Made by a program: the position numbers and the translations under genes
Shown: positions 21,382-31,664 of the stretch, piece after piece
Layout: the number at the start of each line of letters is the position of its first letter
How positions within the stretch are numbered: the stretch's first letter is position 1
The notes under the pieces: model-generated
Database searches by the model: none
The model's input: only the letters and a program-made list of their open reading frames with translations
Told to the model about the DNA's origin: nothing
Origin: Emmonsiellopsis sp. PD_33
Lineage: Eukaryota; Ascomycota; Eurotiomycetes; Onygenales; Ajellomycetaceae
Assembly (NCBI GenBank): GCA_032988165.1
Contig: JANTQF010000376.1
Location: 1 to 33,332 of the forward strand
Length of the DNA stretch: 33,332 bases
Direction of reading: 5' to 3'

Positions 21382-22525
21382 TAGAAGGAGACCGGATTGT
21401 CTGTTGCTCCTGGTAAGGGTGAACAACGAAGATGCAGCCGAAGCTGCAGCCCTCTACCTAGACATGATGTAGAAATGAACGTGGGAGAAAGGAGAAATTG
21501 AAATGGCGGAGAGTGAGTTGCGGAATGAAAGCAGAGCAGAAGGCGGGATGAGTCGTCAAAATAAAAGGCGGTGATGGGGTGGAACAACGTTCTTCCAGCC
21601 CATATCTAGTTCGTTCGACATCAGGAATCGAGAATTCAAATTGCAATCCACTTCCTCTCCTTAATTCAGATATTGGTGCGACTGATAGATAGCAGAATAG
21701 AAGTGGTTGGCTAGAAAGGAATTTGCACTTCTTCGGGGTACGTTTTCCTGACACTTCTTGGTGGCGATATACCCTGAATGAATCCAACTGACCCTACGGA
21801 GCAAGACAAGCGGGGTGCTGCCATACACTGGCGACTTTCATGTCCTGTTTGCAAAAAGGTTCAATCATCTGAATGAGCTCCATTCCACCGGGACTCATGG
21901 CAATCCCTGGGGTGTATCGACATGTTAACACATCAAGCCCAGTTGGGTTATGCCGCCAGAATTTCCCTGGGTGATGCCGAACGTATTAGGGCTACGTGAT
22001 ATGTTGAAGTCATGTATGAAGTGGCTCTTCTGATTCCTCAACCGGTATCCCCTCCGTAGGGCAGACATATGCGTGCCATATAAAGATTCATCAGACCAGA
22101 CTGCTCATGGAGTTGGACGAGTCTCCGACAGGCTGTAGGCCCCAACGACCAAAGAAACAAATAAATCCAGCAGCATACTATTCCAACTTATCTGGCAGGT
22201 TAGTGAATCAGTAATCAATGGCATATTCCCAATGTCAGGTCTGTATATTAAACAAAAACATCTCATGAAGCTCTTCAAAATAAAATAGGAGAGAAAGGGG
22301 TCGAGCTTTCCCGCTAGTCCTAAAATAGAAGAGCGCCTTCCTCCAATTTCACGTGACAGTGACGTCGAGGTAAACAAACCTGCTTCAATTCCCACCACGT
22401 TACAAGCAGATGCTGCAACTTACATATCGCGAAGCCAACAGAGGGAAATGGGCCCAATGGATCCGTGACTTTTCTTCTGGGGCGTGAAATCTCTTTTTTA
22501 GGCGGAACCAGCTGCCCTTTGCAAA
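21351..22525. promoter_or_regulatory. Divergent promoter region of GCN2 and CUT12
   Basis: About 1.2 kb contains no recognisable gene. Near CUT12 are a CACGTG E-box (22350-22355) and a CRE-like TGACGTC (22360-22366), separated by 4 bp. A near-Gcn4 site TGAGTCG (21549-21555) lies about 200 bp before GCN2. Minus-strand frames here (for example 21458-21787) lack ATG starts and domains. Confidence 0.5.
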
Positions 22526-24931
22526 ATGTTGGGTTGGTTAGCGGGGACAGGACGCGACAATTACACTGGCTTTGCAGGCAAGTTCACACCGCTCATGTAT
22601 TCGTGCCCAACCAATGACTTGTGGATTTTCTGGTCAATTGCTAACTACTTCTATTTTTTTTCAGACGACTCCAAAGTCCAGGATGCCCCTGAGACTCCAG
22701 CTCCCGTGTTTGCCTTCCGGGCATTCAGAAATGCCTTGGTAGGCACTCCCGCAGCCGACGCGACCGACGACGAACTCACCGTCCCGATAAAAACATTGAA
22801 ACCTACGCTCAATCGCAGGAGCCCTGATATACCGTTAAAAATTGAAAAGCCTCCCGCAGTCGATCTTCAGCCATCGTTCCCCAAACCCGATGAACTCGCG
22901 CCCCCCATGGCTTCGCCAACGAAGAGCATTCTACTCACGCCAGGAACTGCAGCGACGCGGCGAAAGACGGTGTCATTTGGAGATGGCGTTGTAGACAATG
23001 AACGGAAGAAGTCGGCCTTCGAGTCGTCCAACTACAACGGTAATATCAGCCGGCAATGGACGGGCAAACAGTCAGATGGCAAGGGGAGAAGCCAAAGCAA
23101 GCTAACCCAGTCATTGCTGGAAGCCCGGGAGCAAAAAACGGATGGGCTACAGAAGAAGGAAGAAAAACACAGGTCGAAAGGTCACGATGAGCTGTTTGAT
23201 ATTGTAGGTCGAGGAGATCATTCTCACGCGAAGGGGGCATCTCAACCGTCGAAACAAGAAGTGAGTGAGGAACTGGACGAAAATGAAGAGGATGTGACGA
23301 CCAACCTCGAACAACCCCATTCGCAATCGGGAATATACTGGAAATCCGAGTTTGAGAGTTTTCGGGCCAAAACAAAGGAGGAGATCAAAAAACTCATTCA
23401 ATATAGGTCTGTTGCGAAGTCGTACGCTAAGAAACGGGAACTGGAAGCGAGGCGGTTAACCGAAAAATTGAGACAAGAAGAGGCCAAGGTTGCGGAAATG
23501 GAACTTCACGTTTCCAAGCTTGCTGCTGGCATGGTCGAGGGGAAAAATGGTGAATCGAAAGAGGAAATCGTTAAGGAGCTCTCTCGGCAAACAGCCTTGG
23601 CGGTGCAATATAAGCGCAAAGTTGATTCGCTACGGCGGACTCTACAACAACATGGAGCACTGGACAGCGATAGCGATTCTCAGGAAGCAAATTCACCACC
23701 TGATGGTATTGCCCAGAAGCTTCGAGAGACGGAAAAGGCGCTGGAGCTGGCCAACACCAAGCTTAAGGAAGCTGAGAATCGGAAACCTGATATGAAGGAA
23801 CTCCAAGATTTAGTTGATAGCTCGGAACGCAAGGCTAGTGAACTCGAAAAAGAAAACAAGGGATTGAAACAAACCCTCGCTAGGGTTAAGGAGGAGATGA
23901 GCAACTATGAGGAGCGGCGGAAAACAAAGGAAGCAAGGTTAAAGCAAAAGGAACAGAAACTACAAGATCGAGTCCAGGAGTACAGAAATCGTCTAGACGA
24001 GTCCAGGCAACAACATCATGATGCAGAAGAGCTTCTGAAGCAGTCATTTATGGATGAAAAGAAGCACATGCAGGATATTATCGATACCCTCCGCCGCAAC
24101 AAATCCACCGTCGAGCAGCTTTCACACTCCCATTCCAACCAGAGGGACGATGCCAAGTTTTTTCCAACCCAGCTGGAATCAAAGCAAGACAGCCCGCAAA
24201 AAGGGGCTAGGACATGGACCAACCTTGACGACGACCCGCCATTAACTCAAATCCGCAAGAGCCATCAGAGTCCCAAGAAGGAATCCATGCGAAACGAACG
24301 TCTTCCCAAACGTGACAGGTCCCAAAACCTCATTGACGAAGACGTCGCCTTAACGGCACCCCAACGCCCTGCTCCAAATCTACTCGACACCTCAATCGAT
24401 CTCAACGACTTCGAAGAGCCATCAGTTGATCTAGACCCCGCCCCACGGCCAAAACACCGTGGTTCCGGAACTCTATACCGCGATTCCCCCGCCATCCCTC
24501 CCTCTTCTCCACCCCAACTCCCCTCACTAGAAAACAGCCCAGCAGAGAAACCCAGACCAAAACCCCATCTCCAGGGCCGTACGGCACTATCCCCTCGCCC
24601 CTCAATGGCCCACATGTCCCTGAACCCACGGCCTGGCACCCAACACCCCCGCTACAAACCCAGCGCCACGAGGGTTCTTCCACGAACTACTAACAGAATT
24701 ACGCATTCGGGCATCAATCGCCAGATAGTGACATTGCCAGGAGACTCGTCGATGCTGCTTTCGGCTGGCGACTCGCCGAGTATCGCGAGTATGAAGCGCG
24801 ATGCGATGTCTGCTGAGCGGGTTGCGGCGGCGAGGAGACGGCTGAGGCTGAAGGATCAGGAGAAGAGGGGTAGGGGGATGGGAATGGGAATGGCGGGCGC
24901 GGAGGGGAAAGAGAATGTTTATGCGGGTTGA
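22526..24931 (+). CDS. cut12: Cut12-like spindle pole body formation-associated protein
   Basis: Fission-yeast Cut12 sits at the spindle pole body and links Polo kinase/Cdc25 activity to bipolar spindle formation. Filamentous fungi have a related Cut12-domain family. Model: exon 1 22526-22577, GC-AG intron 22578-22664 (CAG|GCAAGT...TTTTCAG, branch GCTAACTA), exon 2 22665-24931, giving 772 aa. The start MLGWLAGTGRDNYTGFA joins DDSKVQDAPETPAPVFAFRAFR. Conserved segments are SILLTPGTAATRRKTVSFGDGVVDN and YWKSEFESFRAKTKEEIKKL. From about residue 240 to 500 it is a long coiled coil rich in K, E, R and Q. The C-terminal third is proline-rich and basic, ending KENVYAG. The intron is a stop-free multiple of three, so an unspliced reading also stays open. 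Family call is good; orthology and function are inferred. Confidence 0.85.
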   Translation: MLGWLAGTGRDNYTGFAGKFTPLMYSCPTNDLWIFWSIANYFYFFSDDSKVQDAPETPAPVFAFRAFRNALVGTPAADATDDELTVPIKTLKPTLNRRSPDIPLKIEKPPAVDLQPSFPKPDELAPPMASPTKSILLTPGTAATRRKTVSFGDGVVDNERKKSAFESSNYNGNISRQWTGKQSDGKGRSQSKLTQSLLEAREQKTDGLQKKEEKHRSKGHDELFDIVGRGDHSHAKGASQPSKQEVSEELDENEEDVTTNLEQPHSQSGIYWKSEFESFRAKTKEEIKKLIQYRSVAKSYAKKRELEARRLTEKLRQEEAKVAEMELHVSKLAAGMVEGKNGESKEEIVKELSRQTALAVQYKRKVDSLRRTLQQHGALDSDSDSQEANSPPDGIAQKLRETEKALELANTKLKEAENRKPDMKELQDLVDSSERKASELEKENKGLKQTLARVKEEMSNYEERRKTKEARLKQKEQKLQDRVQEYRNRLDESRQQHHDAEELLKQSFMDEKKHMQDIIDTLRRNKSTVEQLSHSHSNQRDDAKFFPTQLESKQDSPQKGARTWTNLDDDPPLTQIRKSHQSPKKESMRNERLPKRDRSQNLIDEDVALTAPQRPAPNLLDTSIDLNDFEEPSVDLDPAPRPKHRGSGTLYRDSPAIPPSSPPQLPSLENSPAEKPRPKPHLQGRTALSPRPSMAHMSLNPRPGTQHPRYKPSATRVLPRTTNRITHSGINRQIVTLPGDSSMLLSAGDSPSIASMKRDAMSAERVAAARRRLRLKDQEKRGRGMGMGMAGAEGKENVYAG

Positions 24932-25580
24932 GGGGGAGAGGGTGTTTGTCTATGTGTGTTTGGGGGAGGGGTTGATGCGGACAGTAAACGGATTTTCTGT
25001 TTTCTTTTGGTGGCTACTTTTTGGGTTTTTCTCTCTTTAAGGGAAGGCGCTGGAAAAGTGTGTCTTGTCTGTCTGTCTGGCTTGGGGATCTTTTTTTTTG
25101 GTTGTTTTTTCTCTTTTGTTATGATACCTCTCAGTATATTAATCTAGGTGTGGGTGGTCGAGTTGAGCGATGGTGTTGGTGTTGGTGTTGGTGTTGGTGT
25201 TAGTTGGAGCCATCGGTGTCAGTCAGTATCAATATTAATATCGTATATCAATGTGGAGTTTTTGATTATGGATTCGGTATATACCAATTTTTTCAAAAGA
25301 AGGATCGGGGCTGGAGCTTCGGTTTGTTCCTTGCTTGGTTGTATGTACTTGTCTATATCTTATCTCTCACCCGTTGCGTGCCTGACTAGTTACTAGTAAC
25401 TGGCTGACAGACACTCTTATACACTCAATCGCACAGGAAGCGAGGCGAAACTGATATATATCATCTCTACCATCCAACGCCAATGCTTCTCCCTATCTAT
25501 CTATCTACCTATCTATATCCACTTCCCCCCCCTTTCCTCCCTTCCCATTTACCCCCCCCCCCCACAAACCCCACCCCACC
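24932..25580. other. Convergent 3' region of CUT12 and the DUF89 gene
   Basis: No gene is seen. It contains a (GTTGGT)n repeat at about 25171-25201, T-rich runs, (CTAT)n near 25494-25516 and a C-run near 25551-25561 just before the DUF89 stop. Confidence 0.6.
25171..25201 (+). repeat. (GGTGTT)n hexanucleotide microsatellite
   Basis: About five tandem copies of a GTTGGT-type hexamer lie in the CUT12 3' flank, outside any gene. Confidence 0.85.
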
Positions 25581-27505
25581 TCACGCCTTCCCATCCGAAA
25601 ACGACACAACCGCCCACTTCCCGCTCCACGCCCACTTCCTCTCCCCCTCCCCGCCACCCCCAGGCAAACTCCGCAACCTCTCATCCTCACCCTCCGGCAA
25701 CCCCACAACAACATCCGCCTTGCACGTGCGCAGAGCCAGCGTGCGGATGCCCGATGAGGGGCCTAGGGGGCCGATGGCCGTGGTGAAGGGGGTTGTGGGG
25801 GGCCAGGCGGCCTGTATACAGATTGTGGTTGTTAGAGATGAGCTGGTTCTAGCTATATATGGGTTAAGAAAAGGGGGGGGGGGGATGTGTGTGGAAAAAA
25901 ACACTTACATCACCAGTTAATTTCCTATAATTCAGATCCCCCTTGAAAATAACCAGCTCGCTCTCCCTAAGATCAGCCAGCAGTTCGGGTGCCTCGGCCG
26001 GTAAACGCCAGTAACTCCCCGCGGTGGTCCAGAAGCGATTCGGCCGGATGATCAATCTGCCCTCGGCGTGGAATTTGCTCCATTGGGTGAATAGGAACTG
26101 CAGCTCGGCGACTTCCTTGTCGGAAAGGGGTTGGGGTTTGCCGTTCCCGTTTGCCTTGAGGTCGCCGGAGGCATCTGGGGAGGTGAAGAAGGCCTGCGGC
26201 TCCGAGAGGGCGGAGATCAGATCTATAAAGTCTTTGGGTAGCACGTCGGAGACGAACCAGGGGAGGGATTTCGGATGCAGCACGATGGTCGTGGCGAGGT
26301 TGGCGGAGAGGAGGTAGCCGGCGAGGATTAGGTCGACGAAGAGCTCGAAGCCGGCATTGTCGAGGACGATGTCTACGCGGCGCTCGCTGGTCTTGGTGCT
26401 GGTCTTCCGGGCGGTGGTTAGGATTTCGAAAGCGCGCGGGAGGTCGTTGACGAGGATGTTTGCCTCGGCGGCTTTGCGGGCTTGGGCGCCTTGGAGCTTC
26501 TGGATGTCTTCGTATGTGAGGGAGGTGAGGAGGGAGAGGTCGGTGGCGTTGCCCCAGAGGCAGATCTCGCACATTTCTAGGAAGAGGAGTCTTTCGGCTT
26601 CTTCGATTTGGGAGGGGGTTTTGTGTTGGCTGCTGCTGCCTTGCTCGAGTTCGTGGATGAGTTCATGGTATTTGGTGGCTAGTTCGAGGACGGCGGGGCG
26701 GGAGGATTTAAAGGTTGACATTTTTTGGCGCGCGAAGATGTCGTACGTTTTCCAGGAGTTGGAGCGGCTGAATAGGGTGTTTATCCGTCTATCTTTAGTT
26801 TCAATCAGTATGGCTCCAAGCAGCGGAGGGAAGTAGGGCACGAACAAAGATAGCACTCGGTATATAGCCACGGCGCGCTGAACCATGTGAGCTCCCCCCT
26901 TGCGGCCAGCTCCTTGTTATATTCAACGATGTCAGCCTCTCCATCGTCTTCCAATGGCCTGTTATCCCACACCCACACACGCGCGAGTCAGCCAAACCCA
27001 TTCCAACAATCCCCCCCCCCTAACGAAAGCAAAAAAAAGAGAACCATACGTAAGTTTCCGATCATGCTGCAGCTCATATTTCAACTCCGCCAACCTCTCC
27101 ACAATCCCCTTTCCTTCCTTCCTCTTCTCATCGTCCGTAACCTCATATAGCGTGCGGGATACATCGTCAATGGCACTGGTCTAAACCACCAACCCACCAA
27201 ACCAGAGTCCATTAGCTTATCAGAAGCTTCCACCAGGTTAAAAAGACGAGTAGGTCGATATGATATGTATATGTATATGACGAACCAGAATAACAGGCCA
27301 CCGATCGCGCGCGGATATGTATGCGAACGAATGGGTGTCGGATGTGCTATAGGGGGCTATGGAGATGTGTGTTAGTTTCATTTTTTTTTTGTGGCAGAAC
27401 CCCGCCATTCACCCCCGCGCTGAGGATGCTTGGTGAGTGGGTGGGAGGGCGCGGGGTTAATTGAGAGACATAACATAACGTACGGGTTTTGGTGTCGAAT
27501 TCCAT
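25581..27505 (-). CDS. ARMT1-like damage-control phosphatase (DUF89 family)
   Basis: DUF89/ARMT1 proteins are metal-dependent phosphatases, active on sugar phosphates, thought to remove damaged or excess phospho-metabolites. Yeast has YMR027W. Six exons on the minus strand: 27505-27484, 27356-27286, 27180-27050, 26958-26846, 26792-25909 and 25811-25581, giving 483 aa, the usual length. The start is MEFDTKTPPYSTSD. The N-terminal helical part has RDRWPVILTSAIDDV, LKYELQHDRKLTPLEDDG, WLYTECYLYRR and NSWKTYDIFARQK. Active-site hallmarks are VLDNAGFELFVDL (Asp and Asn near residue 257), HPKSLPWFVSDV and FKGDLNYRKLTGD. The first exon is 22 nt. The second starts at the upstream of two AGs, which is the only choice that keeps frame. 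Substrate cannot be told from sequence. Confidence 0.92.
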
Positions 27506-28710
27506 GTTGGTGATGCTGGCGTGCAGTTCCTGTAGATGGATGGGAGGTTGGGGTGTGAGGAGGGAAGACGCTGGTTGTGGTTGTGGTTGTGGTTTGATGA
27601 TGACGTGCCGCCAATGTTGGAAATTGATTGGCGTCGTTGACTGGCGATGGAAGTAAATAAATACACCACAGACGTTAATTGTAGGATTTTCTATCTGATT
27701 CTTGTTTGGAATTCATTTGGATTATGTCCTGAACATTCTTCAGGTATTTAAAATTGCTTCGGTTTTAATAACCCCCCTCCCCCTTTTTATTCATACTTAT
27801 AAACTAACCTCCTTCTATGCTAATATCAAGCAGATTTCCCCTTTCTTTCTACATAATCCTATTCTGAATGTCTTGCAGTGACTCATACTGAATTATTCTA
27901 GTTTTCAGTGGACTTTAGAAGTAGGTCACTAACATTTATGGCTGGGGCAGGAGAGGCTACATATCTCACATTTGTGTTAGACGTATCATAGTGTAAACAT
28001 AAAAGGTACATGGTTAAATTAAAGGGTATATATATGCTCCAAACAGTCAGGAGTAAAGAGCCTTCCCCGAGGAAAAATAGAGGGTAGGTATATAGGAAAA
28101 TAAAATCTAAATATTAAACTCTCTCTCTCTCTCTTACTGTCTGATTAAGTATCTTCTTTAATATATATATATGCTTCACTCCACTTGCTCCCATTGCTAT
28201 GTAAACGAAATCCAACAAGGGAAAAGGCTAAAAAAATGCAGATGGCTAACTTGACTAGTGGAGGAAAATGTAGATTGAAATGAGAAGAAAAGTAAGAGAA
28301 AAGAAGTAAAAAAGAGAGAGAGGTTGAGCAAAAGATAATATGTATGGAAAATGATATGGAATTGGATAAATGGTAGATAGGGTTTATTGTTCATTGAATG
28401 GAAGCAGTTATTATGCTCATCCCGGGTCATATTGTCTGACTGAGATGGGGTCTCAAGGACGATTGATGATGGCCCAGGGATGAAATAGATAGATAGATGA
28501 TTTGAAACTTGATCTTGTCTTTTTTTTCTCATCTTATATTTTCGTTTCTTTCCCCTGTATCCAAGAAAAAATTCTAAATACGCGTGGGGGGTTAGGTAGA
28601 TTTCTCATAACATGACCACTTTCTTTCATTCTGTCTGTCTTCATCTTTCTTTCATGGGATAAAACGGTAGATTAGTTTGCGAACTCTCGTTAACAGATAA
28701 TTTGCTTATA
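27506..28710. other. Intergenic region between the PPT1 stop and DUF89 start
   Basis: This holds the DUF89 promoter on the left and the PPT1 3' UTR on the right. It is A/T-rich from about 27,700, with a (CT)n run near 28119-28133 and (AT)n near 28160-28171. The open frame at 28197-28532 is hydrophobic and low-complexity with no support. No RNA gene is visible. Confidence 0.55.
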
Positions 28711-30654
28711 TCACATTAAGGACATGATGGAGTTTTGCGCGTAGGCCTATATTTAGTTATACGGTTAGTAGGCGATCAAGAGCAACATGGAACATATGAA
28801 GGAAGGCGATGGGCGCAATTCGAACGACGGGAGGGAGGCAGTAAATGTGGGGGAAAAGACGTACCATCGGCTTGATGTCAGGGTGGGGCACAGCGTCAAA
28901 TTTATGGAAGTCGAGCTTCAATTCAGGGCCGATATTGATGTAGGCGCCCTTATTTTCAGTGCTATCGCAATATCTCGGTGCGGAGAAGACTGAAGAAAGG
29001 ATATGTTAGTAGCCGTACGGGTAGTCGTTTAAATATGCACGGCAATGCATGTGATGAAGTGGAAAAAGGGGAAGTGAAAAAACAAACCTGTAATGCACCG
29101 CCCATCATGCTCAACCTCGTAGCCCTCCATTCTCACTTCGTGGCTGCGAATAACAGCCTCCAGTCCGTTATTCTCGCAGAACCGCTTCGTCACATCAGGA
29201 CCGAACTGCATTCCAACGCCGCGCTTGCTAGGTCCCCGACCAGGCTCTGTTTGCGGATCAGTCCAGAGCATCTCCATCATCAATCCTTGCTGGCCGGGTT
29301 GTCGTTGATTATGCCTGTTTAGCTTCCTTATATCATCAAGAGAAACCTTGTCGTCTGAAAACAGACCACCATGGAGAGTGAGGAATTTGCTGCCGATCAA
29401 GGTTGCGAGCGGGAGGGCGGAGAAGGATTCGGAGAAGGTCTTGAAGAGTCGCTCGCTGTATTTCGCCTTGCATTCACCTTCGAAGCCGTAGGCGCGGTTC
29501 ATGTCGTCTGTTTCGTGGTTGCCGCGGTTGAGGAAGAATTTATTGGGTCGGAGCCATTTGTATGCGTAAAGGAGGAGCGCGATTTCCGTGGACCAGGAGC
29601 CTCGATCCACGAAGTCACCGTTAAAGAGGTATGCATGGGTGTCTGAGGGGAAGCCATTCAAGCGGAAGATTTCAAGAAGGTCGAAGAATTGTCCTATTAC
29701 CCAGGTTAGCATCAAATCCTTATCCGGTGCATCTCTGTAAACAATGTCAGGGCTTACCATGGGTATCACCGCAAACCGTTAGCTTCGTGCCATCCTCCAC
29801 ACCCACTTCAACCATCGTAGGCTCGTCATATGCAATATTCCGCGTCTCCTGTACAATCTGGAATGCATATTTCCTATGGATTTTCTTCCCCGACTTGAAC
29901 CGTTCAATCATATCATCGATGAACTCTTGGGTCATCTCCTCTCCCAACCGCACGCCATCATAGCTGTCCTCAACCGCCATAGACTCCAGATTCAACCCTT
30001 CAAACGCAGACGGGGCATCCGAGACCTCGATAGCTTTCTCAAACTCTATCCGACGGACAAGCTTCTCGCATTCTGCCAGCTTTACCTTCGCATCTCGGTC
30101 GTTTGGAGCCTTGCGGACGACAGTCTTGAAATCCTTCAGGGCCTCGCGCGAGTTGAGGATTGCTGTATTGGCTATCGCACGTCGCCAGTATGCCTATTTT
30201 CGGGGTCGCATTAGAAACACTTCCAGGTAGCTATGGAGAAAGGTGAGGGGGATTGCGAACCTTGACATATGCGGGGTCGAGTTCTATCGCCTTCGTGGCA
30301 TCTGCGACCGCGTATCCATACGACTCTAACTTGATATAGACCTAAAAACCACCCGAAAAATAACAGCGAACTCCATTAGTCACAGAGTCTTCTCTCGTCA
30401 TGATATGTCTCTTTCCCCAAATCAGCCCCACCAGTTCCTCATCCCTCATCACTGCGCACCCCGCATCTCTTGGGCAACGGGATAGGTGAACGTGAACGTA
30501 CCTGGGCACGGTTACAGTAGAACGATGGATCCTTGTCGTATTTCTCGATTGCTTGGGTGTAGAACTTGGAAGCTTCGAGCCAGTCGTGGCTTGCGAACGC
30601 TTTGTTTCCCTGTTGTTTTAGGGCCGTGGCGGCCTCTTGGTCTGAGGGAGCCAT
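28711..30654 (-). CDS. ppt1: Serine/threonine protein phosphatase 5 (Ppt1)
   Basis: PP5/Ppt1 is a TPR-containing PPP-family phosphatase that docks on Hsp90 and dephosphorylates Hsp90 and its partners. Six exons on the minus strand: 30654-30502, 30341-30261, 30193-29758, 29693-29088, 28989-28865 and 28746-28711, giving 478 aa. TPR repeats fill about residues 8-110 (ALKQQGNKAFASHDWLEA.., VYIKLESYGYAVADATKAI.., AYWRRAIANTAILNSREAL). Catalytic motifs are GDTHG (220-224), GDFVDRG (about 249), GNHE (about 281), LHGGLF and IRSHEVRMEGYEV, which hold the metal and phosphate ligands. The usual SAPNYCD reads SAPRYCD here (Arg431). The C-terminus is PHPDIKPM-AYAQNSIMSLM, with the last 11 residues on a 36-nt exon. 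Confidence 0.95.
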
Positions 30655-31244
30655 GTCGGAGACGTGACGTGAGCCGTTTCTCTACCAGAATCCTTATTCT
30701 CTTCTCCCTCTCGTCCTTCTCTAGCGGTATGTTTAGGGGTCGGGCGGGAACGGTTTGGGGTAGACGGGGCACGCGACTAACAAGCGGGAGGTCGAGCCCA
30801 ACACAAACGAGCGGGGAGGGTTGTTTTGCAGCTGGGAAAGAGTAGGATCGTGCGCAGGGGTAGACGGGCGGGTATAGAGCAAAGACAGAGAGACGTCTAA
30901 TGAGGGGGAGCGTCGTGGCGAGCAAGCAGCGGAATGTCGCGGTGTCTTGATGTTGGGGAAAACGGCCGAAATTCTTTAGGCGATTTTAAGTTCGGGGCTT
31001 CGGGCCCTGGGGAGCCGCGCTAGGCTGTTCCCGGCTTAGCGCCCGCCGTGCCACCATCCGCGAATATCCCGCCCCGATATAGATCCGGCGGAATGGGGGT
31101 TGGCCCTTGGGACATGGATGGCGGGATAGAGAACTGTATTAAAGGCATGGCAACAAGATCCACGGGATATCATTGTCTCTGGAAAGTCCTCTCAGCCCCT
31201 AAAGCAATTTGATCCACTTGTCGGATCCTGGGACCCATCTAATA
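30655..31244. promoter_or_regulatory. PPT1 promoter side and tRNA upstream flank
   Basis: This is the gap between the PPT1 start (minus) and tRNA-Thr (plus). A G/C-rich stretch lies at about 30990-31080. The frame at 30512-30925 is antisense to PPT1 exon 1 and its leader. I see no further gene. Confidence 0.45.
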
Positions 31245-31316
31245 GCCCGCATGGCTTAATGGTAAAGCGCATCACTAGTAATGATGAGACTCTCAGTTCG
31301 ATTCTGAGTGTGGGCA
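31245..31316 (+). tRNA. tRNA-Thr (anticodon AGT)
   Basis: A complete 72-nt cloverleaf without intron. Acceptor stem 31245-31251 pairs with 31309-31315 (one G-T pair), discriminator A31316. The D arm is GCTT/AAGC. Anticodon stem CATCA/TGATG closes the loop CTAGTAA with anticodon AGT at 31277-31279, which reads ACU/ACC after A34-to-inosine editing. The T arm is CTCAG-TTCGATT-CTGAG. Internal A box (TGGCTTAATGG) and B box (AGTTCGATTCT) fit RNA polymerase III. Confidence 0.97.
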
Positions 31317-31326
31317 TTTCTTTTTG
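31317..31326 (+). terminator. Pol III terminator of tRNA-Thr
   Basis: A TTTC followed by a run of five T sits directly after the tRNA 3' end, the usual Pol III stop signal. Confidence 0.75.
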
Positions 31327-31664
31327 CTTGTGGTGCATTCATGGGACGTCTCCTTTTTCGCTGGGCTGAATCAAAGACTAAGGAATATGTAGAGGAATTG
31401 ATTTTACATGGCTTCGTAACTCATTACTTTTGTCATATACAATTCCATCTCTATTGGTAACTACCACCTACGATAAACTTTTATAGAGTTCTCCTGTCAA
31501 AGTTTTCCTTATTGCCACACCCTGACCCTAACTACCCCGCACCGCCTGCCCTGGCCGGAACAACCTTGCTCCGCGCCCCTCCTAGAAAACCATCCCGCCA
31601 GCCCACCATCCCTTGCCCAACTACACTCTTTGCAACTCTCTTTTTCCCGCCCGGGCTCGTCGCA
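31327..31664 (+). promoter_or_regulatory. Tyrosyl-tRNA synthetase promoter and leader
   Basis: The region is pyrimidine-rich close to the start codon. No gene or clear binding site was found in it. The nearest bZIP-type site lies inside intron 1 of the gene. Confidence 0.4.

Noticed and set aside
21381..21587. A 68-codon uORF whose stop overlaps the GCN2 uATG as TAATG
   Set aside because: Its apparent start is TTG, not ATG, and no internal ATG exists, so translation coupling is unsupported.
25973..26572. 199-codon Arg/Pro-rich minus-strand frame
   Set aside because: It is an out-of-frame shadow of exon 5 of the DUF89 gene caused by G/C-ending codons.
27594..27700. Possible C/D snoRNA (TGATGA at 27596 and CTGA near 27696)
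   Set aside because: No terminal stem pairs the flanks and no internal C'/D' boxes were seen.
28197..28532. Small hydrophobic minus-strand protein
   Set aside because: Low-complexity F/L/S composition in A/T-rich intergenic DNA, with no family features or splice support.
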